A stretch of 64,000 bases of DNA, from assembly GCA_937146805.1 (NCBI GenBank), contig CAKZRR010000038.1, positions 99,885 to 163,884 of the forward strand. Reading direction: 5' to 3'. Of this stretch, positions 8,194-17,600 are shown piece after piece; position 1 is the stretch's first letter; each line of letters opens with the position of its first letter. Position numbers and translations under genes: made by a program. A model generated the notes under the pieces. The model had not been told where the DNA came from, made no database searches, and saw nothing but the letters and a program-made list of their open reading frames with translations. The stretch is from an uncultured Owenweeksia sp. (GTDB lineage: Bacteria > Bacteroidota > Bacteroidia > Flavobacteriales > Schleiferiaceae).

Positions 8194-10764
8194 TTGAAAA
8201 AAAATACCCACCTTTTAATTTTTACCGCCCTGCTTGTTTTTGTGAGTTTTGGTAGGCTTAAAAGCCAAAATACCTGCCCCACTTGGGAGTGGGCTACCCA
8301 AATGCAAAAAAGCAATAACCCAGGTAAAATTTTAAAAGCAACAGGAGACGATCATGGCAACTTTTATGTGGTTGGCTGGTTTACAGGAAGCCTTACCCTA
8401 GGCACTACTACTATTGCCACTCCCAGTGCCAGTTTTTTTGTAGCCAAATTTGATTCAAACAAAGTTTGGGCCTGGAGTGTGAAATTTGAGTTAAGTACAC
8501 CCCAATACTATGCAACACATCATCTATTTTCAAAAGGTCTAAATTTACAATATCATCCTGCAGGAAAGTTGGTAGTAACAGGCCTCTTATCCGATTCCGC
8601 TAGTTTTGATTCTTTAAGCCTAACAAACTCAAGCCAACAAAATAATCTCTTTGTTGCCCAGCTCAATACTAATACTTTGCAATGGGAATGGGCTCAAAAA
8701 GCCGAAGGGATTTTTAATTATGTTAATAATTACAACACAGGGAATCGGCTGATTTACGATTCCGCTGGGAATGTGTGTCTTTCGGGTTATGTCTATAATA
8801 GCCCCCCTCAAGGAAATTTAATTTTTGGTAGTGATACCTTAGAGGTTAATACAAATTATATGGCTTTTATCGCCAAATTAAACCCTCAAGGAAATTGGCA
8901 ATGGGCGCGTAAGCTAAGTTTTGCTCGTTCTTACGGCACACAAATAACAACTTACCCAAACGGAAATGTAATGGTAGCAGGCAGTTTTACTGGAACCATT
9001 AATTTTGCCAATCAACAAGCAACGGCAGTAAACCAAGATATTTTTTTAGTCACTTACAGCCCAGCCGGGCAGCCCCTTAATTTGAAAACGGTTGCAGGCG
9101 CATGGCTTGGGCATTTGGCACTGGATGGACAACAAAACCTTTATATAATTGGCACTTCTGGTGATACACTTATCTTCGGAAATGACACGCTTAATGCACC
9201 GGGTTACTTTATCGCAAAGTTTAATAGTAGTGGAAATCCGCAATGGGCAAAACCCTTTGGTGCTGGTCTAGGTTGGTACAATTCGCCTTTAATGGCTATA
9301 ACAAGTCCAAATGGAAAAACAACCATGACCGACCTTCAGCATGGTTTGGCCTATTTTGGTGACGACACCCTACAACCTAACTTGGGCCCTTACGTTGCTG
9401 CTATAGACAGTGCCGGAAATTGGTTAGGGGCTGGTCAAGCTAGAATAACTAGTAGACCAATAACTCCTTATGAATCATTACAACACGCCATTACCGAAGA
9501 TTTGCAAGGAAACCTATTTATTATGGGGACACTGTTTGATGATTATCAATTTGGGCTTCATCACTTATCAAACCCATTAGACTATGCCGCTAAAATAAGT
9601 TACCAACCCAATATTGCTTTGCAATTTGATGCCGATACACTCCATTATTTTTGTGGAGACTCCTTAGAAATCGACCTGAAATCAAACAGTGCCGCACAGC
9701 TTTACTATAACTGGGCACCTACAACTGGCCTAAACGACAGCACCATACGAAACCCTACCTCTAAACATCGGGGAGTGATAAAGTATGTTGTTGATGCACA
9801 CTCATCAAACGGTTGTACTGTAAGAGACTCCGTTATTGTAATTAGAGATACCTCGGTTTGGTTTGGAAGAGGAATTCACTTTAAACCTATCTTGGGCGCA
9901 AGGGTTTTTTGCAGCGACAGCATAACAATTTCAACAATAAACACCTTTGCTTCCTACCTTTGGAGTACAGGCGATACTACCGCAACTATTTCTCCCACAA
10001 AGCCCGGCACCTATATTTTAACGGCCTATGATGGTGATGGTTGTTTTAGCCATGATAGTATTACTATACACCCTTTGGTGGCTATTAATACCGCCAGCCC
10101 TTTACTTTGCCCCAACGATTCGGTAGTGTTGAATGTAAACGCTACAGACTTAGACAGTTTACGCTGGTTTAATGGCAGTAATACGGCACAGCAAACCGTT
10201 ACGCAAGCCGGAAACTATTGGGTTACCGCCTACAAGCAAAATTGCTACTATACCGATACTATTACCGTAGTTGATTTTACAGATACGGCCAACGCCCAGT
10301 TTAGCTATACCAATATGGGTTTAAAAGAGGTACAATTCAAGCCAGTTTCTATAGGTATTGCCACCGGCTTTTGGGATTTTGGAGATGGAAATACCGCCTC
10401 TGGAATAAACGCGCAGCATAGCTATGCCAACTATGGCAGCTATTATGTTTGTTACCATGTAACCGATGTTTGCGGTTACACCGCACAGGTTTGCGATAGT
10501 ATTACTGTAGCGCCTGTTGGTTTAAACGAATGGAATAAAAGCGATGGCTTTAGTTTGTACCCCAATCCTAGTTCGGGAGATTTATTTTTGCAAGCAGATG
10601 AGCCTTTTACAGGTACTCTTAATTTGTACAATTCATCCGGAATGCTGGTGTACCAAAAACACCTTCCGCGAAAGCGGCAATGGCACCTAAACCTTAGTCA
10701 TTTACCTAACGGCTTTTACGTGGCACAAATAGGTAATCAACGTTTTAGATGGGTTAGGGATTAG
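8194..10764 (+). CDS. Large secreted SBBP/PKD protein with T9SS sorting domain, paralog 1
   Basis: 856 residues starting at a TTG; a signal peptide (residues 6-24, ending 'LKSQ') follows immediately, and no nearby ATG fits. Residues about 30-480 carry repeats of the type 'GNFYVVGWFTGSLTLG...FFVAKFD', resembling SBBP beta-propeller repeats. There follow Cys-containing immunoglobulin-like segments, a PKD domain around 695-770 ('FWDFGDGNTASG'), and a T9SS type A tail of about 80 residues ('LYPNPSSGDLFL'). It is predicted to be exported to the cell surface. The next gene is a tandem paralog with near-identical ends. Function unknown; adhesion is one possibility for this architecture. Confidence 0.85.
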   Translation: MKKNTHLLIFTALLVFVSFGRLKSQNTCPTWEWATQMQKSNNPGKILKATGDDHGNFYVVGWFTGSLTLGTTTIATPSASFFVAKFDSNKVWAWSVKFELSTPQYYATHHLFSKGLNLQYHPAGKLVVTGLLSDSASFDSLSLTNSSQQNNLFVAQLNTNTLQWEWAQKAEGIFNYVNNYNTGNRLIYDSAGNVCLSGYVYNSPPQGNLIFGSDTLEVNTNYMAFIAKLNPQGNWQWARKLSFARSYGTQITTYPNGNVMVAGSFTGTINFANQQATAVNQDIFLVTYSPAGQPLNLKTVAGAWLGHLALDGQQNLYIIGTSGDTLIFGNDTLNAPGYFIAKFNSSGNPQWAKPFGAGLGWYNSPLMAITSPNGKTTMTDLQHGLAYFGDDTLQPNLGPYVAAIDSAGNWLGAGQARITSRPITPYESLQHAITEDLQGNLFIMGTLFDDYQFGLHHLSNPLDYAAKISYQPNIALQFDADTLHYFCGDSLEIDLKSNSAAQLYYNWAPTTGLNDSTIRNPTSKHRGVIKYVVDAHSSNGCTVRDSVIVIRDTSVWFGRGIHFKPILGARVFCSDSITISTINTFASYLWSTGDTTATISPTKPGTYILTAYDGDGCFSHDSITIHPLVAINTASPLLCPNDSVVLNVNATDLDSLRWFNGSNTAQQTVTQAGNYWVTAYKQNCYYTDTITVVDFTDTANAQFSYTNMGLKEVQFKPVSIGIATGFWDFGDGNTASGINAQHSYANYGSYYVCYHVTDVCGYTAQVCDSITVAPVGLNEWNKSDGFSLYPNPSSGDLFLQADEPFTGTLNLYNSSGMLVYQKHLPRKRQWHLNLSHLPNGFYVAQIGNQRFRWVRD
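10435..10703 (+). repeat. 269-bp exact repeat, copy 1 (3' end of paralog 1)
   Basis: Identical base for base to 13065-13333 (offset 2630), covering the PKD end and most of the T9SS domain. Flanking sequence carries scattered differences, and the middle of the two genes is strongly diverged. This points to recent gene conversion or selection for a common sorting tail after tandem duplication. Confidence 0.9.
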
Positions 10765-10826
10765 TGTTCTACTTTACAACCAACTTCAACTTTCTTACCT
10801 TTATTCATCCAAATAACCACCCTGTT

Positions 10827-13394
10827 TTGAAAAAAAATACCCGCCTTTTAGTTTTTACCGCCCTCTTTATGTTTGTTGGCTTTGGCAACCTTAAAAGCCA
10901 AAATACCTGCCCCACTTGGGAGTGGGCTACCCAAATGCAAAATAGCAATAACCCAGGTAAAATTTTAGAAGCAACGGGAGACGATCATGGCAACTTTTAC
11001 GTGGTTGGCATGTTTACAGGAAGCCTTACCCTGGGCACTACTACTATTTCCACACCCGATACCAGCTTTTTTGTAGCCAAATTTGATTCAAACAAAGTTT
11101 GGGCCTGGAGCGTGAAGTTTGAATTAGGGCTACCATATTTTGGGAATCCCGTAAGCCGGGGTGTCATTACGATAAAATATCATCTATCAGGAAAATTGGC
11201 CGTAAGAGGCCCACTATTCAATTCCGCTAATTTTGATACTCTAAGCCTCCTAAACATCGTTCCTCTAAATGAAAATCTTTTCGTTGCCCAACTTAATACT
11301 AGCACCTTGCAATGGGAGTGGGCTCAAAAAGCAGAAGGTTCCTTTAACAATTTTGGTGATTTGATTTATGATTCTGCAGGAAATGTCTGTTTTTCAGGCA
11401 ATGCTTTGGGCTATTCTACTTCTGGTAGTTTAATTTTTGGTGCAGATACCTTAACCGTTGATACAGCTAACATGGGCTTTGTAGCCAAACTAAACCCTCA
11501 AGGAATTTGGCAATGGGCGCGTAAAGTTCATTTTTTTTCTAATCGGCCCGGCCATTTAACAACATATCCTAACGGGGATATAGTGTTAGCTAGCAGTTTT
11601 ACTGGAACGATTAATTTTGCCAATCAGCAAGCAACGGCAGTAAATGAAGATGTTTTTTTAGCCACTTTTAGTGCCTCAGGGCAACCTCTTAATCTACAAA
11701 CGGTAAGCGGTTTTAATGTATCGTCTGTTAAACATTTAGCTATGGATGTGCAACAAAACATCTACATCGCAGGTGATTTTATTGGGAAACTCGTTTTCGG
11801 AAGCGACACGCTTAATGCTCGAAATGCGGAAGGCAGCTTTATAGCGAAATTAAATAATAATGGAAATTGGCAATGGGCAAGATCTTTTGGTCGCACCTCT
11901 TATTCTTTCTTAAGCCAGGCTAAAACCAACTCCTCTGGGAGAACATCCCTCACGGGTACATTTGTGGTAAAAGTAGGCTTCGGTATTGACACCCTTAAAA
12001 CTGACAGCTACTTTAGCCTCTATATCTGTGTAATAGACAGTGCTGGCAATATTGAATGGGCTGGAGCACCGCGAAAAACCAATGGCCCATCTCTTAGCGG
12101 CATGTGGCCAGTTAATATCACAGAAGATTTACAGGGAAACATATTTATAATCGGAGTATCCAATTATGATGCGCAATTCGGTTTGCATCATCTAGCAGGC
12201 CCTGTCACCTTTGCCGCCAAAATAAGTTATCAGCACAATATTGCCTTGCAATTTGATGCCGATACACTCCATTATTTTTGTGGAGATTCGCTGGAAATAA
12301 ACGTAGAATCAAACAGTGCCGCACAACTTTACTACCAATGGACACCCAGTGCCGGCCTAAATGACACCACTAAACGAAACCCAACTACAGGGTACGCTGG
12401 GGCAATAAAATATAGGGTACGGGCGCATACATCAAATGGTTGTACCGTTAACGACTCTGTAACGGTAATTCGTGATTCTTCGAAATGGTATGGCAGCGGA
12501 ATTAACTTAGCCGCCTCTAATCCCAACAACATATTTTGTTTTGGCAATGGGCTTTCTGTTGGAGCTCCAAATTATTACACCTCTTATCTTTGGAGTACAG
12601 GTGACACGACTAATATTATTCTGCCCACAAAGCCCGGCACTTACATTTTAACCGCCTACGATTCCAGCGGTTGTTTTAGCCGAGATAGTATTACAATACA
12701 CCCTTTGGTGGCTATTAATACCGCCAGCCCTTTACTTTGCCCCAACGATTCGGTGGTGTTGAATGTAAACGCTACGGGCTTAGACAGTTTACGCTGGTTT
12801 AATGGCAGTAATGCGGCACAGCAAATTGTTACGCAAGCCGGAAACTATTGGGTTACCGCCTACAAGCAAAATTGCTACTATACCGATACTATTAAAGTGG
12901 TTGATTTTACCGATACAGCCAATGCCCAGTTTAACTTTACCAATATGGGTTTAAAAGAGGTACAATTCAATCCAGTTTCAATTGGTATTGCCACCGGCTT
13001 TTGGGATTTTGGAGATGGAAACACGGCCTCTGGAATAAACGCGCAACATAGCTACGCCAATTACGGCAGCTATTATGTTTGTTACCATGTAACCGATGTT
13101 TGCGGTTACACCGCACAGGTTTGCGATAGTATTACTGTAGCGCCTGTTGGTTTAAACGAATGGAATAAAAGCGATGGCTTTAGTTTGTACCCCAATCCTA
13201 GTTCGGGAGATTTATTTTTGCAAGCAGATGAGCCTTTTACAGGTACTCTTAATTTGTACAATTCATCCGGAATGCTGGTGTACCAAAAACACCTTCCGCG
13301 AAAGCGGCAATGGCACCTAAACCTTAGTCATTTGCCTAACGGCTTTTACATGGCACAAATAGGTAATCAACGTTTTAGGTGGGTGAAAGATTAG
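10827..13394 (+). CDS. Large secreted SBBP/PKD protein with T9SS sorting domain, paralog 2
   Basis: 855 residues when started at the TTG at 10827. That codon matches the paralog's TTG start in identical context ('ccctgttttg' then a run of A), so it is preferred over an overlapping GTG at 10764 that would add 21 residues before the signal peptide. Layout is the same as paralog 1: signal peptide ending 'LKSQ', SBBP-like repeats, PKD domain ('FWDFGDGNTASG'), T9SS tail. The central 400 residues differ substantially from paralog 1 while both ends are almost identical. It begins about 60 bases after the first gene, and the duplicated segment includes roughly 50 upstream bases, so each copy may carry its own promoter. 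Confidence 0.85.
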   Translation: MKKNTRLLVFTALFMFVGFGNLKSQNTCPTWEWATQMQNSNNPGKILEATGDDHGNFYVVGMFTGSLTLGTTTISTPDTSFFVAKFDSNKVWAWSVKFELGLPYFGNPVSRGVITIKYHLSGKLAVRGPLFNSANFDTLSLLNIVPLNENLFVAQLNTSTLQWEWAQKAEGSFNNFGDLIYDSAGNVCFSGNALGYSTSGSLIFGADTLTVDTANMGFVAKLNPQGIWQWARKVHFFSNRPGHLTTYPNGDIVLASSFTGTINFANQQATAVNEDVFLATFSASGQPLNLQTVSGFNVSSVKHLAMDVQQNIYIAGDFIGKLVFGSDTLNARNAEGSFIAKLNNNGNWQWARSFGRTSYSFLSQAKTNSSGRTSLTGTFVVKVGFGIDTLKTDSYFSLYICVIDSAGNIEWAGAPRKTNGPSLSGMWPVNITEDLQGNIFIIGVSNYDAQFGLHHLAGPVTFAAKISYQHNIALQFDADTLHYFCGDSLEINVESNSAAQLYYQWTPSAGLNDTTKRNPTTGYAGAIKYRVRAHTSNGCTVNDSVTVIRDSSKWYGSGINLAASNPNNIFCFGNGLSVGAPNYYTSYLWSTGDTTNIILPTKPGTYILTAYDSSGCFSRDSITIHPLVAINTASPLLCPNDSVVLNVNATGLDSLRWFNGSNAAQQIVTQAGNYWVTAYKQNCYYTDTIKVVDFTDTANAQFNFTNMGLKEVQFNPVSIGIATGFWDFGDGNTASGINAQHSYANYGSYYVCYHVTDVCGYTAQVCDSITVAPVGLNEWNKSDGFSLYPNPSSGDLFLQADEPFTGTLNLYNSSGMLVYQKHLPRKRQWHLNLSHLPNGFYMAQIGNQRFRWVKD
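13065..13333 (+). repeat. 269-bp exact repeat, copy 2 (3' end of paralog 2)
   Basis: Second copy of the repeat at 10435-10703; see that entry. A direct repeat of this size could support recombination that would fuse the two genes and delete about 2.6 kb. Confidence 0.9.
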
Positions 13395-13467
13395 TTTAAC
13401 CATTAGGGCGCGCAACGCTGAGCAAATAACGTGCGTCTGTTAAGGGTAAACTAATTCATCTATAAAA

Positions 13468-14259
13468 ATGAAAAAAATAATTACTCTGGCGCTTTGCGCC
13501 CCAATGGCCTTATTGGCTCAAAATTACATTACCGTAGGCACCGATGGATCTGGCGATGACCACGGTATGGATGCGAAATCTATAGAGGTTGCCCTCAGCG
13601 CTCAAGCGGATACCTTATTGATTAGAGTGGGTCATTACGTAGCTCGTGGCAACGATTTTGGCTACGCCCTTGCCTTAGACACCAACAACAACGTAAATGA
13701 TGGTGCTACCCCTCCGCAACACAATTTGCAAAGCCAAACGCCCAACACTTCGCTTACCTATGATGTGATGTTGTATGGCTACCAAAATGGTTTTTTTCCT
13801 ACGGTATATACCGAAAGTTACGATGCCGGTGGAGTAAGCAACATTACCTTTGAATTGGATACGATAGATGCTAATCATGCCATCTTTAAAATTCCTTTGC
13901 AATTTTTGGGCTATGCCACCACGTATAACATTCTTGCTTTTACGGGTTCGTTTGATATTGCGCCAAGTGGTGCAGGGCCAAGCGATGTAATGCCCAATAG
14001 CACGTATGCCACCTCCAAGCCCTTTAATGTTTCGCTAGAAGAGCTGAGAGCTAACCTGGCTTTATACCCCAACCCTGCTCAAAACTATATTAAGCTAGAT
14101 TATAACGGAACGGTGCAAATAAAAGATGCCACCGGAAAAACATGGCTTAGCAAACGGAGCCAAAAAGGGGAGCCTTTTGAGTTAGAAAACCTACCCCCGG
14201 GCAGCTACTTCTTGTTTGATGAAGAAGGTAAGCCTCTTGGGAGATTTCAAAAACAATAA
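13468..14259 (+). CDS. Small secreted protein with T9SS sorting domain
   Basis: 263 residues. It has a signal peptide ('LALCAPMALLAQ', cleavage about residue 18), a single unrecognised beta-rich domain of about 180 residues containing 'TDGSGDDHGMDAKSIEVAL' and 'FGYALALDTNNNVNDGA', and a T9SS type A tail starting 'LALYPNPAQNYIKL'. The 'ALALDTNNN.NDG' segment resembles domains annotated as bacterial surface or extracellular calcium-binding, but this is not firm. It is the third T9SS substrate in a row and is separated by 73 bases from the tandem pair, with its own terminator. Confidence 0.75.
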   Translation: MKKIITLALCAPMALLAQNYITVGTDGSGDDHGMDAKSIEVALSAQADTLLIRVGHYVARGNDFGYALALDTNNNVNDGATPPQHNLQSQTPNTSLTYDVMLYGYQNGFFPTVYTESYDAGGVSNITFELDTIDANHAIFKIPLQFLGYATTYNILAFTGSFDIAPSGAGPSDVMPNSTYATSKPFNVSLEELRANLALYPNPAQNYIKLDYNGTVQIKDATGKTWLSKRSQKGEPFELENLPPGSYFLFDEEGKPLGRFQKQ

Positions 14260-14263
14260 ATGC

Positions 14264-14301
14264 AAAGCCCTTTAGGAATCATCTTAAAGGGCTTTTTTTT
14301 T
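14264..14301 (+). terminator. Rho-independent terminator
   Basis: A perfect 11-bp stem (14264-14274 with 14285-14295), 10-base loop, followed by nine Ts (14293-14301). It lies five bases after the T9SS gene stop and marks the left boundary of the accessory island that follows. Confidence 0.9.
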
Positions 14302-14648
14302 GACACGCTTTGATGCAAACTCTCTCAGGCTCATCACGCTGCTTAACATTAAGAAAATTATAAAAGCAGCCCTACCGTTTGTGATATTGCCAAAGGAGGG
14401 ATACAGCTTATGTGCCCTTTATTGCTACACGCCTCTTCTAAATCTCGCTCACTAAAACCACGAAGAGTTATTCACCTCGAATTTTGCAGCGGTGAATTAG
14501 CCGAAGGGTTGGAGTGGCAAGAGGCACTGGTTTAGTGGGCTTTGATAGTTCACTTAGCCTCAAACAATATCCTACTAAGACTTAAGCCAAACTTTTGTTT
14601 ATCGGGTAATGAGTGATGGGAATATACAGAGGCTAAGATGAAGAATGG
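14302..14648. other. 347-base gap at the left edge of the defence island
   Basis: No convincing ORF on either strand; frames are broken by frequent stops. No terminator for the reverse-strand NACHT gene, no inverted repeats and no tRNA-like or att-like sequence was recognised. It may hold decayed sequence left by an insertion, but nothing in it proves that. Confidence 0.5.
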
Positions 14649-17600
14649 TCATTCTCGTTTTAAACTTTTATAAACGTTATCATACATAGATGCAGCCTCC
14701 TTGCCTTGTATTGAAGTGCTTTTATTTACATAATACTGTTGCTCCATACTTTCAAAAGAGAACGCCATATCCGCTATTAGTTTGGCCTTCGAAATGTTGA
14801 TCTTTAAAACTCCGAGGAATAACCGCACTCTCAAACATATAATATGCCTCCTATATAATATTCTACTTTTCTTAAAATTCCCAACTGAGAGTGAAATATT
14901 CCGCCAGGCCGTTGTGGCAATGTCCCTAAGATTATTAAACCTTCCCTGTCTTACTTTATCATTAAAACTCATTTCGTATAAGGTGAAAATGTACGGCAAT
15001 GCCTTAAGGGTGTTAAGTCGGAATAATGGATTAGCTGGATGAGAATCATGGGGAACCACATTATGACTTTTTACATATTGGATGTAGTAGTTAAGACCCT
15101 CAATGTTTTGTAGCTCAATGAGGTGAACCGAATACTCCAATTTGAGTGAGTCTTCCTTAGCCTCCCTAAATCTTTGTAAAACGTAACCCAACACCTTATC
15201 TGATTTTCTTTTAATTAGTTGGGATACTACGTAATTTTCAAACTGATCTTTTTGGATTTTTAAAAGAAGTAACTCGACCTCTTCATTTTCTCCACCTAAC
15301 TCAAAATAGGTAAGAAGAATATCGTGCTGCTGGAAGTCACGTGACATCATATAAGGAATAAGACTATCGGAAACTTGCTTTAAGCCATGTTTTTTACAAT
15401 AGGCCAAGTGACCCTCTAAAACTCCATGATATTCTATTCCGGAAGCTATGTTGGTGATAACACGTCTATCCAAATCCTCCTTACTTACCACCGTTTCTAC
15501 AAAATCAATTACACCCCTTTCATGGTCGTCCCATTTTATAAATGAAACCATATCCAAATAAACCTCCTGCGGATAGTGGGTGAAATTGAGACGCCTTATC
15601 AAAAAGCATAATTTGGTCGCTAAGCCATTTACCCGGGTTGTGTTTTCATCAGGATAGTTTAGAGCCTTGGTAAAGTCAATGCCCTGAATTTTCTCATCAC
15701 ACCACTGCTTTACATACTCAGTCTGATCGTACGAAATCTTTAAATCAGAATGACTTTTTAAAATATCAACTATTCCCTCAATTGAATGATGCATCCAATT
15801 CTTATTGACACGATTAAGCAGTTTACTTCTTTCGGCTATTTGTCCTTTCCGAAAGATTCGTAAAGCATCTAAGACTTCTGGAAGATACTTCTCATAATCA
15901 AATGCTCCTCCAGGGGTTTTCCATATTTCATCATAGGATAAGGTATCCTTACCACGGTCAGTAAATATTTGATCCAAAGCACCAAGAAACTCCTCTTTAT
16001 TAAAAACGGCTGATATACGTTGTCTGAACTTCTTTTCCCTTTTTTTTTCATAATTGTATTCTGGCAGTTCCAAGTATTCAGTCAGATTAATCAGCAGATT
16101 AAATTTTACCAGATACGCTGAATTGGAAATGTCTAGAAAATGTTGAAATCTCTTCATTTCATCAATTTGAAGTTTACCCAAATTGAATTCAGCGACTACG
16201 AACTCGATACATTTGAAATCTACCAGTAATGCAAGTTTATGTATGACATCATGGTCGTCAAATCCCCTCGAATAGACATCTTCAAATGCTTTAAAAACCT
16301 GATTTGTAGTTATGAAGTATTCTAGTACAAATGGAAAGTTCTTGTCAAAACTATATATTCTTCTGTTTAAAAGAATATTCCTTAACTGCTCATACACCTT
16401 TTGGTTTTGAGGAAACTCCTTAGCTACATTGATAAGTGTATCCTTAACAACTTCTTGATAGTAAGCTGAACCTGAAATTTTACTGAACTCGTCAATCACA
16501 AAGTCTAAAAGTTTCAAAAATGCCTCTTCACTGTTGATTTTGGACAAACAATTGCGGAGTTCGGAATCTTCGTTGCTAAGTCTGTCCAAACTCGTATCCT
16601 CGCCATTAATACTTTTTCTGGCTCTTTCTATTACTAAGTCCACATAGTCATTTTGAAATCCTTGCTTATGGATAGCGTAATAAAGGGTATAACAAACCCA
16701 AGTATCCTCAGAATCTTTGAAAGCTTTTACTATCCTTTTGAAATCAGAACTTTCAAGATCAAAAACTTCTATATAAGCCTTTAAGGTTTGATATGGTAAC
16801 ACTTGGTAATCTAATAGCAATGCTTCAAGAACCTTCTTGACCCGAGGTGCCAAAGAAGGATAAAAGGAAGCCATTTCTTCGTAGAAAACGAGAATTTCAA
16901 GTATGGATGAATTCACTGGATGAGTTGGGTCAGACTCCAAAGAATCTGTTAAAAACGCTAAGCTCTTCTCGGATTTGGTGAAGTTGGCTAAGTCTTCATG
17001 TCGATAAACCATCCTATTGATAGGTCTATTTTGCTTTTTGAACAAAGTGAGAAGTCGAGTTAGAATTTCAAATCTTAGATTTGGATTTATTCTATCTGGC
17101 TCAAAAGCAAAAAACACACTTGGATCACTTTGGGCTAACCAGTCTACAAGTTCCATACCTAAGCCTTCTTCATGTCCGGTAATACTTATTATCAAAGAAA
17201 TGGTGTTTACCCATGTTGGCTTCACTTTTCTAAAAGTTGGATAAAAAGAAATCACTTCTTTAACCTTCTGAAAGTCGCACGTAGATAATACCTCTGCAGC
17301 AAGATATTCTTGAAAGTTGTTATGAATGAATTGCCAATTTGAATCTTTGTCCTCCTCTCCTATTAAAAGTGAGCTAGCAAACTTTACAATAGTGCACTCT
17401 GAAGGCTTCAATATTTTAGATAGTTCAGCAGTAGAAATATGGTTTTTCCCTTGGCATTCAAGAATAAAAGCCAGTTTGGTAAGAGCCTCTCTCATTTCTT
17501 GAACCTTCATCAGCTTAACTTCACCAAAGTATCTTTTTACATCTTTTTTAATATTCTCTACTATAATGTCCTTAAAAAAAGCTGCTTTGCTTTCTGAAAT

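Noticed and set aside
14302..14648. Decayed gene left of the NACHT gene
   Set aside because: No frame longer than a few dozen codons and no recognisable protein fragment.
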